NCBI GenBank assembly: GCA_030248225.1
Contig: JASANE010012231.1
Coordinates: forward strand, 1-64,000
DNA from: Trileptium ribeirensis
Lineage: Eukaryota; Nematoda; Enoplea; Enoplida; Thoracostomopsidae
DNA length: 64,000 nucleotides
Direction: 5' to 3'
Shown here: positions 51,670-62,712 of the stretch, piece after piece
How positions within the stretch are numbered: position 1 is the first letter of the stretch
Layout: the number at the start of each line of letters is the position of its first letter
Translations under genes and position numbers: made by a program
The notes under the pieces: generated by a model
Databases searched by the model: none
Seen by the model: the letters and a program-made list of their open reading frames with translations, nothing else
What the model was told of the DNA's origin: nothing

Positions 51670-53354
51670 CAATCAACAACCCCAGTTATTATCGTTACAT
51701 ACACATAAAATGCTTATTTTGCAATACATTACTCAATGTATGAGTATTGCAACAATTTACAAACCCAACTGGTAGTGTCCGCAAAGCATTCAAGAATACG
51801 ACACGAGAAAGGTGCCGATATTATCCGCCCATATTTAATTTTACTCTATCTTGCTTCAACTGGTATTACCAAGTTTAGGTTTTGAATATCGCAAAGGCCT
51901 CAAATAAAATTACAGGGAGCTCAAATTCTCCTATTCTACATGTGTTGGCAAAAATAAATGATGCTTTATTTTGCATATAATTAGCATCAAATGCCGGTTA
52001 TCTCCTCACCGAGATCAGAGGTGTTTGCTCGATCAAATCGTCGTACAAGCATTATACCTACTTTGATATATTTGTCTTATGAACACAGTTGCAAAAATTG
52101 GACAAAAGCAAAAAGCTCTGTAAGATGTATTTGTAGACACTGCAACTAGCGCAATTTCTGGTCAGCTATGACAACATGTGTTTGACGTACACAGTTGCCG
52201 TGAAAATTCTTCGCATTTTGTTCCGAATATACTTAAGTATATGTATATACTATGCATCAAATTTTGGTTCTACAGTGTAGTAAATTTAAAAGGACACGTG
52301 AATTCTGACGGCAATAGATGTTAATGCATTGACATACATGGTTTGATAACCCAAAATGGAGTGAACCAGTTATTCATGCACACTTAAATATTAATGGTAC
52401 ACAGGCGACACGGACTCTAATAAATTCAGTTCACAAATCGGCAGCAACTGCATTGATTTTGTGTCAAATGTTATTAATACCATTTTTCCTAACAAGCAAA
52501 ACTTGATTGGGTTAGGTACAATTTCTACAAAAATTTGAGCCAAATCAGATTGGTATTGCAGTTCTCAGATCATAACTTATAGTTGTTTTGGCGCAACGTA
52601 GGAGCCATTAAACTTAGTTTTGGCACGATATTGCTTCTAATATTTGGTGGTGTATAATTAATAGTTCTACCTATCAAAAACCACTATAGAATAGTACTGA
52701 AATGTGCCGGTGGTGTCAATGCTTGTAATATTAAATAACAATCTGAATGAGTTTCCACGAAGTTAATGCCCGTTTTATAGTTTTTCACGAAGGTTGCAAA
52801 ATAATTTCGTCTTGTCTTGTACAAAAAATGTTATAACCGAACAAAATATATATGATTATATTATACCAGACAAACATGAAAACGAAGCGAAATCGTATGC
52901 AAAACATAAAAAATTAGACCTAAATGGTTGTCAGAAAACGTGTTAACCTAATATTACTCAGTAGGCAGGTTTGGGATTACCCTTAATCTGCCATAATGCA
53001 AAAGAAAATCTATTTCAGTTGTAAAGTTAAACCACCTCTATTCAAAACACTGCGAAAGGGCACTATAGAGCCACTGCCTCGCGGAATTAAAGTGGACTAA
53101 AGATCTAGTCATACATGATACAGGAACGACAGGTCAGTTCATATTCGATTTCCAGGAAGTTGCAAAGTACGTACTGTGAAATGCCTGCTCCGTACCCAAA
53201 TTTTTAAATTGAACCAAAACAGCTAGTACAGATCTTGGTTGGAAGGTTGAATTGTGAAAAAAATTCAAATACAGCTGGGTTAGATTGAGCTTGAGCAGTC
53301 TCAACTGCAGACCTAATATCTAACCGACAATCCGTTTAGCAACCGATTAAGTTG

Positions 53355-53520
53355 TCTAAACGTGGCACAGTTTATGCGGCAGTTTTCTAAAAGTGACACA
53401 GTTTCGCAGTTTTTACCAATATTGACACAGTTTCGGCAGCTGTTTTTTTAAAGTGGTGCTGTTTCTCTAGCAGTTTTTGTAAAATTGACACTGTTTCTGT
53501 AACAGCTTTTTCAAAAATTT
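53355..53520. repeat. Degenerate tandem repeat with GACAC(A/T)GTTT words
   Basis: About four units of 40-55 bases, each with a GGCACAGTTT / GACACAGTTT / GACACTGTTT motif, then GCAG or AACAGC and a T-run. Confidence 0.65.
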
Positions 53521-53739
53521 TGCCGTAATGTGCAGTGACTGCACACAATTCTCTGTGAATGCTATATTATCGTAAATAAATTGTTCGGGTTACAAGGCTT
53601 GTCGGTAACGCAAGAGCCGGAGACAAAGCAATAATATAATCTGCAATTCTCGCAAAACTTCTAGCACAAACATTTATTTTGAACCTTTTGCATCAGTTTT
53701 CAAATGCTTTTTTAAAGTGTTGCAGTCTCAACACTGCTG

Positions 53740-53979
53740 TTACTTCTCTTTAAATGTTAGCCCAAGGTCGTTCAAATCCTTCTTGAACTTTTCAGTGTGT
53801 AAAACTTTTAATATTTTATTTAAATGAGCAGTAAATTCGTCGACTAGGTGTATTGATACAACAGCGTCATGTGTTGGTTCCAGCGCTTTAAAATAAGCCG
53901 CATGGATTTTGTAAACAAAAAAAACTTCCGAGCTACCAGTCAAACGGTAAAGAAACAGTTTGAATCCTGGAATTTCCAC
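53740..53979 (-). CDS. Weak candidate terminal exon, unknown product
   Basis: A minus-strand open frame of 79 codons ending in a stop, with balanced protein-like composition (VYKIHAAYFKALEPTHDAVV, then HLVDEFTAHLNKILKVLHTE). A CAG at 53967-53969 could be an acceptor but lacks a good pyrimidine tract. No partner exon was found on the minus strand nearby. It may be a relic, a real terminal exon, or chance. Confidence 0.25.
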   Translation of the reverse strand: MEIPGFKLFLYRLTGSSEVFFVYKIHAAYFKALEPTHDAVVSIHLVDEFTAHLNKILKVLHTEKFKKDLNDLGLTFKEK

Positions 53980-54149
53980 GAAAAGCCGTAAGTTTTAAAG
54001 TGACATATCCACGTGTTTAGCGTTCTTTGTTTTGGTCCGATGCATTTTTTCTCAAAATTATGTAACACAAATGCATAGGCAAGGTCAAAACCACAATGCC
54101 CAATGATAAGGATAGTAGATAGTATATTCGGGGAAATGTGGAAATGTAG

Positions 54150-54345
54150 GTATCCAGGAGGGGCGCAGGGTAGGGTAAGGAATAGAATATCTAAATGTTA
54201 TGAGAATATATTATTTTCCAATTATTGCTAAATTTTAGCACAATTATACCAATTATCGTTTCGTTAAAATTTGCCCTGATATTTGCCGATTTTTCCCTAT
54301 TCCCCCCATACTTATCAATTTTCGTTAATTTTCTAGTGAAGAGGG
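54150..54345. repeat. Dispersed repeat copy 4 (TTTGCC-rich)
   Basis: Shares words (ATTGCTAAATTTTAGC, AAAATTTGCCCTGATATTTG, GCCGATTTTTCCC) and a GC-rich left flank with the copies at 14860, 20690 and 49480. Confidence 0.5.
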
Positions 54346-54598
54346 TTAAATCTAGCTTGGGATAGGTAAATGTGGTTTACGGACCTATGTCATAAATATC
54401 ACGGATTACTATTTGACAAATAAGCGACACATGGGCATTTAACCTAAACTTAAATTCTATTAAAACATTGACAATTATAACAAAATGTATCATTGAAACA
54501 CATCCCGCAAAACATAACAATGCATTACGGCCATTAGCAGAACTCTGTTATTTAATTTTTATATTAAACTGTTCAACTATGCCGACAAATTAAAAATG

Positions 54599-54685
54599 AA
54601 ATATATCAACATATGGCTTTCTTCGTTATATTTTATTGTAACAAAGTGTAATTGTATTTTAACAAAGCAATATGTTGATATATTT
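54599..54685. repeat. Hairpin with 22-bp arms
   Basis: AAATATATCAACATATGGCT at 54599 pairs with the reverse complement ending at 54685, one mismatch, 43-base loop. Confidence 0.75.
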
Positions 54686-55005
54686 TATTTGTTGATATAT
54701 TTGCTTCTTTAATCTTTAATGGTCATTTTGGGGTTAAAAATGTAGCCTAGTAATAGTTCATTGTCATTGAATTATGACAAACGTTATGTTGAAATCCGTC
54801 CGCTAAGTTTACACAGACCATGCCTACGGGATATGAACAGTAAAATTCTTAGATCGCCCGTCTATTTATAGTAGTATACAAAAGGCTTTTTTACTTCCGA
54901 ATTTACTACCAACAGCAACGATAAGAGATTGAACCCCTTGTGTCTATTTTCAAACATCATGAAAACCAGTTTATGATTCAACAACGAATACTTTCACAAT
55001 ATAAA

Positions 55006-55010
55006 GGCTA
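55006..55010. repeat. Target-site duplication, left
   Basis: GGCTA, identical to 63116-63120 on the other side of the BEL/Pao element. Confidence 0.9.
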
Positions 55011-55412
55011 TGTCGCAATTTAAACTTTACGACAGGTACTATTGGTATATAGCAAATTGACACAGCTATTTAGGTTTTATTTTAACCGGCCTTAACACTG
55101 AAAACCAAACACCCAAAATATTTAAAGATCTATATCTTGTGACCTTTAGCAATCATTTAACGTGATTTAAACTCAGTTTCATAAAGAACACAGGCAGCTC
55201 GGAATCCCATGTTTATCTGTTAACACCAGCAAACATTGTGTTATACTATGTCCAAACCACATAAATTATCGAACGATATAAAGTCAAACCACTCATAGTA
55301 GCCACAAAACCAAGTAAAACGTTGAACGATGATATTTTATCGAAGTACAAACTGAAATGCATCCGATTTGCATAAATGGTAGCTACGACCAAATATTCAT
55401 GAAGACACGACA
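55011..55412 (-). repeat. 3' LTR of the BEL/Pao element
   Basis: 402 bp, aligned end to end with 62713-63115. Ends TGTCG/CGACA. Shared blocks include AAAACGTTGAACGATGATA and TGTTATACTATGTCCAAACC. Confidence 0.95.
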
Positions 55413-55433
55413 CTCCCAGGGAACAGCTTAACC

Positions 55434-56617
55434 CTATACCCAACGGTTCGGGTAGGGCATGTCCGAAAACTTGAAGTTGACACGATTTAGTCCAGCGAAG
55501 ATCTCGTGCCAGCGTCGAATGAATTGTCGGTAGACAAATTTATTAACGTGAATTTGATCTCTATCAAAAAGCCGACGGTGGACAACCTTCGGTGCAGCCA
55601 GAAACGGGTTGCGATGACCATCAGCAGACCAATCACAAAACGAGAACTGTTGTGGCGGAAATTCCTCCAGTTGTCTCTGGATCCAAGCCGGATGTTGTGG
55701 AACGTTTGTAACCTTCGGTCCATTGATAGTGCCGTTGATGATGACTTGTGTTTCTGGATAATACCGCAGCGCAATCGCTCATCGAGAGGGGTCCACGATT
55801 TTTTCCAGCCGGACCGCGTACCAGGTGCAACATTGGAACCGCAGTTGATGACTACATATTTGTAATTGTGGAAAAACAGTCCCCGTTTTTTCATCTCGCG
55901 AGCCAAGCGATCATATGTAGCACCTCCTTTAGCCACCACCGTGCCGTCTTCCACCGATTCAACGTATTTAGAAACACTGTCAGACAAAATTAGGACTGTT
56001 TTATTGTAAGTTGACGACGTCAGACATCGTTCCTACAGTAGTTGTTCGACCGTGAAAACAACAACCCCTATCTCCGTACAAAAATGTTCGAACCAAATCT
56101 CGAGCATCTCTGCGTACAGATCGGCTCCTGGAAGAGAATTCGTTCGATTTTCTGGAAGGCGACAGATACTTCTACGGGTAAGACCGGTTGACCAAACGAG
56201 ATTGCATCCGACACTTAGAAACATCAATCGCCCGTACTCGCCGCGTCCTGGAGGATCGAGATATATGTACTCAGCCCTCAGCTCGACGAATTTGGAGTAA
56301 AATAGATCGATTTGATGCTCGAGGACTTAACCGATCACCGCCATATAAACTTCGTCGCGTTCGAGAATTGTGGCAGGGATTCGATGACGTTAAAGTCGAG
56401 GCGTGACCCATGAGCTTATGCTACTAGGAACGTGTTGCAGCGCTGGATCATCCAAACACTTGCGTACATCGTGAAATTATCCCTGTTGAACGAGAATAGC
56501 TGATTGAACCATCGCCTCGATGCAGTTTACTGTTGAAGACATCAGGTATTGTACCGGTTGATCGAATTTCCCGAAACGTCCCAGTTCGCTGTCCCCTTCG
56601 ACAATGAAGAAATGCAT
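55434..56617 (-). pseudogene. Extra ORF after pol, SGNH-hydrolase-like, broken
   Basis: Between the end of pol (56694) and the 3' LTR, on the same strand. Remains in three pieces: an ATG at 56617 with 46 codons before a stop at 56477; a frame near 55990 reading LILSDSVSKYVESV then YKYVVINCGSNV; and, in another frame, DRDQIHVNKF ending at a stop at 55434. LSDS (serine block), INCGSN (Gly-x-Asn block) and D-x-I-H fit the order of conserved blocks in SGNH/GDSL esterase-like domains, which some retroelements carry. At least one frameshift separates the last two pieces. Assignment is by motif only. Confidence 0.55.
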
Positions 56618-56693
56618 GCTGAAACAATAACATTAAATGTAATGAAGTCATTTATCAAAATAGTTATAGCTCTTGCGAAGGTAGATCCTCCGC

Positions 56694-57086
56694 CTAGCTA
56701 GATCCGAAATTTCGGTCGATGGCATCAGCTTCTTGCTGTTGTCCAACATTCTGCGTTGAGAATGTGTTATTTATGGCAGCGGGATCGTCTTCCAACGGAT
56801 AAAGCATCCTGACAGCGCGGCACAGCAACTTCCCAGATGAAGTTCGTACAGTTGCCGACCGACATTGACCGTCACTCCCGTGGTGAAGTTGCTCGATCCG
56901 ACCGATCCTCCATTGGTCTCGTGGCGTATTGTCCTTGATGATGATGACGACACCTGGGCGAGCTGAAATAAAATTAGTGTTCCTTGTATAAATGTTTGGA
57001 GGCGGTCGTTCCCTGATAGAAGCCAAGTATTCCTTTCGCCATGATTTCCAAAAAATGTCAAGTAGTGTTTGTCCGGCAGCCCACAT
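56694..57086 (-). pseudogene. BEL/Pao pol C-terminal region (DUF5641-type)
   Basis: A minus-strand frame reading FWKSWRKEYLASIRER, VVIIIKDNTPRDQWRIGRIE and VRTSSGKLLCRAVRMLYPLE, ending in a stop at 56694. This is the domain that follows integrase in BEL/Pao polyproteins. It is in a different frame from the integrase piece, with a frameshift near 57070. Confidence 0.88.
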
Positions 57087-58431
57087 CTACAACAGTTGTT
57101 TCCCGGTTTTCACCTGGCAAACATCTGCATTGGTCGTTACGATCAATCTGGAACCTGGACAAGCCCACACGGCCGGGTTTTGCCAAGAAGTGTGCTGGAG
57201 TAAGAAGCGGTTCGGCAACATCTGCATTTATGGGACCCAACGGTCTGGAATTGACGATAGCGGCGACCTCGGTGACCACGGTTTGAAGTTGCGTCAACGA
57301 AAGACGACGTCTGCTAATTGTTTTCCTTAGAGCTCGTTTCACAGAACCAACCATTCTCTCATAAAACCCGCCCATCCATGGGGCAAGCTCGGTTATAAAC
57401 TTCCAATCAATGCCACTGGAAGCGGAGTATTCAACGATAGCTGGATCTGTCATCACTCTGGGAAGGGTCTTGTTGACCAGCTTGAAATGTTTGGCTTTAT
57501 CGGAAACAATAATTTTTGGACAACCATACAGAGCGGCGAATCGCCTCAGTGACAAGAGAAATTGATCCGCACTGGCATCGCAGACAACTTCGAGGTGAAC
57601 TGCTCGGGTTGGCGCGCATGTGAAAAGGCATATCCAAACTTTCTCCGCTCCTTCAGTTTGAGTTAATAGTGGAGCGAGGTAGTCGATTCCAACGTGCTCG
57701 AATGGATGACACCTAGACACACGGAACCATGGTAGTGGCGGGCTTTCTGGGACCCTGAATGGACCCGATTCAGCACGCCGACAAATTCGACAATTCCGAA
57801 GGACCCTCCGAACCTGGGAGAGTCCGCTGGGGATCCAATATTCCAGTCGCACTTGAGCCAAAGTCTGACGCGCACCGGAATGGTAGAGTTTCTCATGGCA
57901 ACGATTGACAACAAGATCAGTGAAGGCATGATTTCTTGGAAGCAACTTGGGTACCTTGGCTTCAGCGGATATAGACGCCCATTTCATTCGGCCTTGGCAG
58001 CGCAGTAGGCCCATTGAGTCCTTGAATAAACCCAAATGATGAACTATGGTCACGTAACGCTTATTCGTCATTACATCCGCGTATTCCGTTGCTTGAATGT
58101 ATTTAACCCAAATTTGCTTTGAATTAGCGATGTCTGAAGATGTAATTGCAGTTGTTCGCGGCTGTTGTTGGATGGATGGAGTGACCTTATATCGCTGACG
58201 ACAATTATTGATAAATTTGATTATGCACGCTATGACATGGAGCAGTCGGTTCAACCGCGAACATTTGGTGATGTTGAGAACAGATCCGATTCCAGTCGGT
58301 GACCCAATCGTAGTTGTCATGGAAACATTGTTATGAAGGGTTGTCACCATCGCGATAATCAGCATTGTCTGAAGCGTTGATGTCATTTTTTGGCCACAAT
58401 TCTTCTGCGACTTGGAGAAACTGTGGTCCAT
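57058..58431 (-). pseudogene. BEL/Pao integrase region
   Basis: Longest open frame of the window (457 codons). N-terminal zinc-binding pattern with His in HEKLYHSG and Cys pair in RNCRICRRA. Catalytic core with Asp in VGIDYLAPL, Asp in IIVSDKAKHF (Lys where Asn is usual) and Glu in WMGGFYERMVGSVKRALRK, so the D,D,E triad is still present. The frame entering from RNase H is shifted, near 58420. Confidence 0.93.
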
Positions 58432-58681
58432 TCCACCATAAACGACTGGAACGCAATGTATTCAAATCAACGCCACGAGTTGAAAAATCTGCTGGATTGC
58501 AGACTGTTGGAACGTATCGGAAGACGATATAAAGAAGCGACAGCATTTCTTTGATGTGATTATGGACAAACGCTGGAAGAATATTGGAGGTTTTCAGCCA
58601 GCGTAACACACATTTGGAATCAGACCAAACGAAGACACGCTCGACTGCGGCACATAGCTCTGTAATGACGAACCTTATAAG
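58331..58681 (-). pseudogene. BEL/Pao RNase H region
   Basis: The same frame as the preceding A17 piece but after an in-frame TGA (58682-58684). Reads VFVWSDSKCVLRWLKTSN and YVPTVCNPADFSTRGVD, typical of the RNase H end in BEL/Pao pol. The Asp of WSDS is retained. Stops at 58331. Confidence 0.85.
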
Positions 58682-59335
58682 TCAGCATGCAACAACGGTA
58701 GCCATAAGCTCCAATCTTGGAATGGATAACGATTTGATGGGAGCTAGTCGGGATTTCGCAAATAACACATTGATGGTGCAATAACCCGACGCATTTGTTG
58801 ACTTGAGATAACAGACACTCGCGTATGCTTTCGCCGATGCGTTGCGATCCGACGGCAGGTTGATACCATGGGATACCAGTCTAGGAATTGGTACGTCAAT
58901 TATTTGAGACAGATCTTTTTGAATGGTTTTAAATTCTTCGCAGATTTTTTGGGGCAGCTTTGTGTCCCATGCCAACTGTTGTCGCCAGGTTTCTTGAACT
59001 AAAATTTTTCCTCGGATGACGACAGGTGAAAACAACCCGCAGGGATCAAATACTGTGGAAATGACTTGGAGCATGCTACGTTTCGTTGTGGCATCGATAT
59101 CCGAACAAGGACCAAGGCAGCTGATGGTGTCATCGGCGGTATTCCACCGCATTCCAAGCACCTTTGGTGTCGGATCGAGGCCCAGATCAGTTTGCGGCAA
59201 TTGATTGCAGAATTCTTGTGAATTGGAGTACCACTCACGAACGTTCATAGATATGTTGTTGAATAACTGCTCGGTCTCTTTGTAGAAATCGACCGCCGCA
59301 TTTGAAGTTGAACGCCCGCCAATAATGTTATCCAC
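58682..59335 (-). pseudogene. BEL/Pao reverse transcriptase palm end and Peptidase_A17 region
   Basis: Begins just after the polymerase active-site motif, which here reads YVDN rather than YVDD. Continues with VLGMRWNTADDTISC, STVFDPCGLFSPVVIRGKI and SIPRLELMATVVA, the hallmark of Peptidase_A17 (Pao). Ends at an in-frame TGA at the RNase H junction. Confidence 0.9.
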
Positions 59336-59349
59336 ATACAGGTTCCTAC

Positions 59350-59856
59350 TTATTTCAACGGCAACCTTGGAATCTTGACGATCAAGATGATGCTTGGTTG
59401 TGGCTCCCAGAAGAAACGGACTTGAAATAAACCCAAATGGACTCGGGTAAATCGATATACTTGCAGATTGTCATTTGTTACTGGCATCTGTAGATTCTTA
59501 AGCCACAGAAACCGTGTGACGTCCCGCTCTTGTGGTTGAATGCCGACCTGAAGAAATGCTTTCTCAACATCGCTGATTATGGCGACAATATGTAGTCGAA
59601 AGCGAATGAGCATCCCACACAGGCCCTGGAGAATAGTTGAACCTCGCAATAAGCAGTCGTTGAGACTTGGGTGTTCACGGGACGACTTCGCTGACGCGTC
59701 ATAGACGGTACGAAGTTTTGTTGTTGTTTTGCTTTCCCGAATCACACAATGGTGCGGAATGTAGTGGATGCGGTTCGAGGATGGCTTGGTGTTGTCAACA
59801 CGCTCAATTACTCCCTTGTGAAGTTGATCTTGAATTGTTGCATCGTACTCAGCCAA
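59350..59856 (-). pseudogene. BEL/Pao reverse transcriptase fingers/palm
   Basis: Reads HKGVIERVDNTKPSSNRIHY, RTVYDASAKSSREHPSLND, and the first catalytic block IISDVEKAFLQVGIQP followed by RDVTRFLW. It is shifted relative to the protease frame before it and to the next piece after it. Confidence 0.92.
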
Positions 59857-61088
59857 AACATTTGGCTTTCCATGAAGTTTCTTGAAGTTAGACGACCGAT
59901 GGCCAGACCGTAGTTTGTTGGAAGCTCCGGATCAATGTCATTGCCATATTTCCACGGCCAGGTAACTTCGTATCTTCCATTAACGATCTTCACTATTTCG
60001 TTGAAGTTAGATGTTGCTAGTTCGTCGTCTAAGCGGTACGGATTATCTTTGACGCCAACATCTTCCAGACTCCAGAATCGTTCAAGGTCGATGTTGTTTA
60101 TGTTACTGCTATGACACAGCAGCACAACGGCAGACGTTTGCCCACTCTCAGAGACTGAAACCTTTCCCGTGGCGACATAGCCCAATTTGTATTCGATGAG
60201 CATTGTGCCGTTGTTGAGTGTGAGACGTTCGTTGCCGATGAAGTCATAATAATGATCTGCTCCAATCAAAATATAAATTTGAACGCGTTCCGGCTTGTTC
60301 GAAGGTGGGCCGGCAAGTGTGATCTGTGACAAAATAAGATTCGCCGCCACAGCCAGTGGGTACTTCTGAATCGAACAAGTGATAGCATACGTAACAAGAG
60401 TTGAAATTGTTATTGGCGGTCCGCTAAGAATAGGTATGTCGACATCAGTTACTGGAAAGTAATCAGTTGTACGCTTTGTGCTTGCAAATTTGCCAACTGA
60501 AATAATTTCTTTACCAAGTATGGGGATGGCGAGAGACCGCTGAAGGTCTGCAGTTATATATGATCGAGCGCTCCCCGTATCGAAGAACAATCGTGCGTTG
60601 ACGGTGCGACCGCCAACGCTGATGGGTGCTACTGCCATTTGCATTTGAACATGTGATCCGCTCGCGACCATCGTCGTATCTTTGAAAGTTGGTGGTCGGG
60701 ACGATGCCGGTGCAGCGGACTGAGAAGTAGCCGCATTGTTGTTTGCGTCATTTTTCGGCGTGTTGAATGTGGAAGGACAAAGACTGCTGTGATGATTGTC
60801 CTTTTTGCAGTAGAAACATATCCGGTTGCGCGGACAGGATTTAGAAGTATGACCTTCCCATAAGCATTTGAAGCATTTCTTACCGAGGACAGACTTTCGT
60901 TCCCTTACAGATGGAAATTTGGATCATTTATCGGCATAGTGCTGTCCTTTGCAGAAACTGCATTGCGGAACACCCTTCGCCTGACTAGACAACACACTGT
61001 AATGTTGCGGAGGCGACGTGCGATTTTGCCGCTTGTCGACCGAAGAGTTATTGTTGAATGACGGATTTCTTAGGCTGGAGTTACCATT
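59808..61088 (-). pseudogene. BEL/Pao zinc knuckles, aspartic protease and start of reverse transcriptase
   Basis: In the gag frame, after its TAG. Two intact CX2CX4HX4C knuckles (CFKCLWEGHTSKSC; CFYCKKDNHHSSLC). A preceding knuckle CSFCKGQHYADK lacks its last Cys because the codon is TGA at 60924-60926. Then the protease with active site FFDTGSARSYI and a LIGADHYYDF region, then FWSLEDVGVKDNP and YEVTWPWK leading into reverse transcriptase. Open from 60923 to a stop at 59808, with the true frame lost near 59870. Confidence 0.9.
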
Positions 61089-62018
61089 CTAGGCTTTATT
61101 GGAGTAGCAATTGCTCATTTCACGCGCCTTGATTTCTTCTTTCATTAAGGTTTCTAGCATAGACAGTTGCATTGGAGTGGATCCGTTGCGACGGCGGAGC
61201 TGGATGTGAACGACACGTGGCAACTCGGAGAGAATTAGTGGAGTGAACACCTTGCCGAATACCTCTTCATCGATGCCGACAGCTACGAGGCTGCAAATAT
61301 GCTTTTCACACTCGTCATAGGTCTTTTGAAACTTGCTGATATCTGATTCTATGGATGGAAGCGCCAAAAATTGTCCAAAATGCGCAAAAATTGCAAGTTC
61401 CGGGTTACCAAATCGCTGCTTGAGTGCATCTACGACGGTGCAATAATTGGAGGCTGTCAAACGATAACCTTCAATCACGGTTAACGCATCGCCGCGGGGG
61501 TATCGACGGAGGTACTTGAATTTGTCGATGTCAGGCAAATTAGGATTCTTGTGAACGGTCGACTCGAAACTGTCCCAAAACTCCTGCCAATGAAGTGGAT
61601 CTCCGCCATATGTCTCAATTTCGAGTTGCGGCACCCGTATAGGGGCACGGCCTCTCTGCATAGATGCATCATGAATATCATCAACCAATTGTCTGCTGGA
61701 GACAGAACTTGCAACGGCATTTGCTGCAAGCACTTCAGCTGTTTTCAGTGATTCTAACAACATTTCTCGTATATCACTAGCTTCAGAAGCTTCTGAAGCC
61801 ATCTCATGATCATCCTCTAGCTTGTCCAAAATTTCTGTGTCCAAATGGTCAAGCTTTTCATGATAGTGTTGCAGTTTTGTAATACAAACATTAATTTTTG
61901 TTACAAAGGCAGCATCAGATTGATTTTGGCTTAATGTGTTAAAATTGGTTATTTCTTTGTTAAGATTAAGCCTATAGCCATTACGGGCTTGTTTAAGATG
62001 TTTGAGAGTTTTGCTCAT
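61089..62018 (-). pseudogene. BEL/Pao gag (DUF1759)
   Basis: 309 codons from ATG to TAG. The N-terminal third is a charged coiled-coil-like region. The DUF1759 core is recognisable from GDPLHWQEFWDSFESTVH, DKFKYLR, VIEGYRLTASNY and ALKQRFGNPE. The TAG is followed by further frame in the same register, so it is probably a mutation or a readthrough site. Confidence 0.9.
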
Positions 62019-62712
62019 GACTGATTGCTCAAATGTCTCTGTTAATTATGGTACTACTTCTTCGATTTGAAATGTTTGAACAATCAAATTCACTTTTAAA
62101 GAACTTAAGGTATTATATTAATGAGTTTGAAGCGACGTTAGAATGTTCAAATGTTATTTGAAGTACGAGTCAATCCTTGCTTGAACTTTTTTCATTGATA
62201 TATCGTTTCAGCGATGCTCGCTAAACTGCAGAAACTGCTCCTCGTGGAATATTTCAACGTTTACACGTTCAAATATAATTGACAGGAAGTCGAAGTCGGT
62301 TATAAAAATCAAAAATTACACGACTTACCCTTTGTAGTGATGAGTTTTGAAGCAGGAATTTATCCGTGTGCGACCCTGATCGTGAACCAACATCCACCGG
62401 CCGATTGCGCGCTGCTTGCTTGCTGCTGTGGACGACTTGAAATTACCAACAATGATGGATTCTGGTGGCAGCGAAGCTCATGGCTATTGAAATTCGTGCG
62501 CAATTTCCCGGTTACACCAGCAAATCGCTCTGGAAGCACTGAGGTTGATGATACTTTTCCCAGTTACACTGGCAAAAGTGGCAGTTTGTGTTGATTGGAC
62601 TTTTCTTTAAACGCGTGAGATACGTGGATCGTACTTTTCCCGATTACATTGGCAAAAGCAACGTTCAAACGTACGCAAACATCGTAGTTCGAAAATTACT
62701 TGCGGAACTACT
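62019..62712 (-). other. Leader between 5' LTR and gag
   Basis: About 690 bp. Contains three imperfect copies of a 20-25 bp motif (on +: TTTCCCGGTTACACCAGCAA near 62504, TTTCCCAGTTACACTGGCAA near 62556, TTTCCCGATTACATTGGCAA near 62636). No standard primer-binding site beginning TGG directly abuts the LTR. Confidence 0.7.

Larger units (their letters stand above)
47177..55010. other. Intergenic region
   Basis: Between the end of the giant gene and the retrotransposon. No convincing gene. It holds several tandem repeats (48034-48430, 49548-49720, 51492-51669, 53355-53520), GC-rich dispersed repeats, a hairpin and one weak minus-strand ORF. Confidence 0.6.

Noticed and set aside
51315..51743. 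142-codon ORF with TPDVDPMS repeats
   Set aside because: The open frame is produced by the 24-bp minisatellite; the flanking residues are AT-derived and five of six frames are open.
55506..55865. Plus-strand 119-codon ORF in the retrotransposon
   Set aside because: It is antisense to the SGNH-like pieces, whose motifs and position fit the element's own strand.
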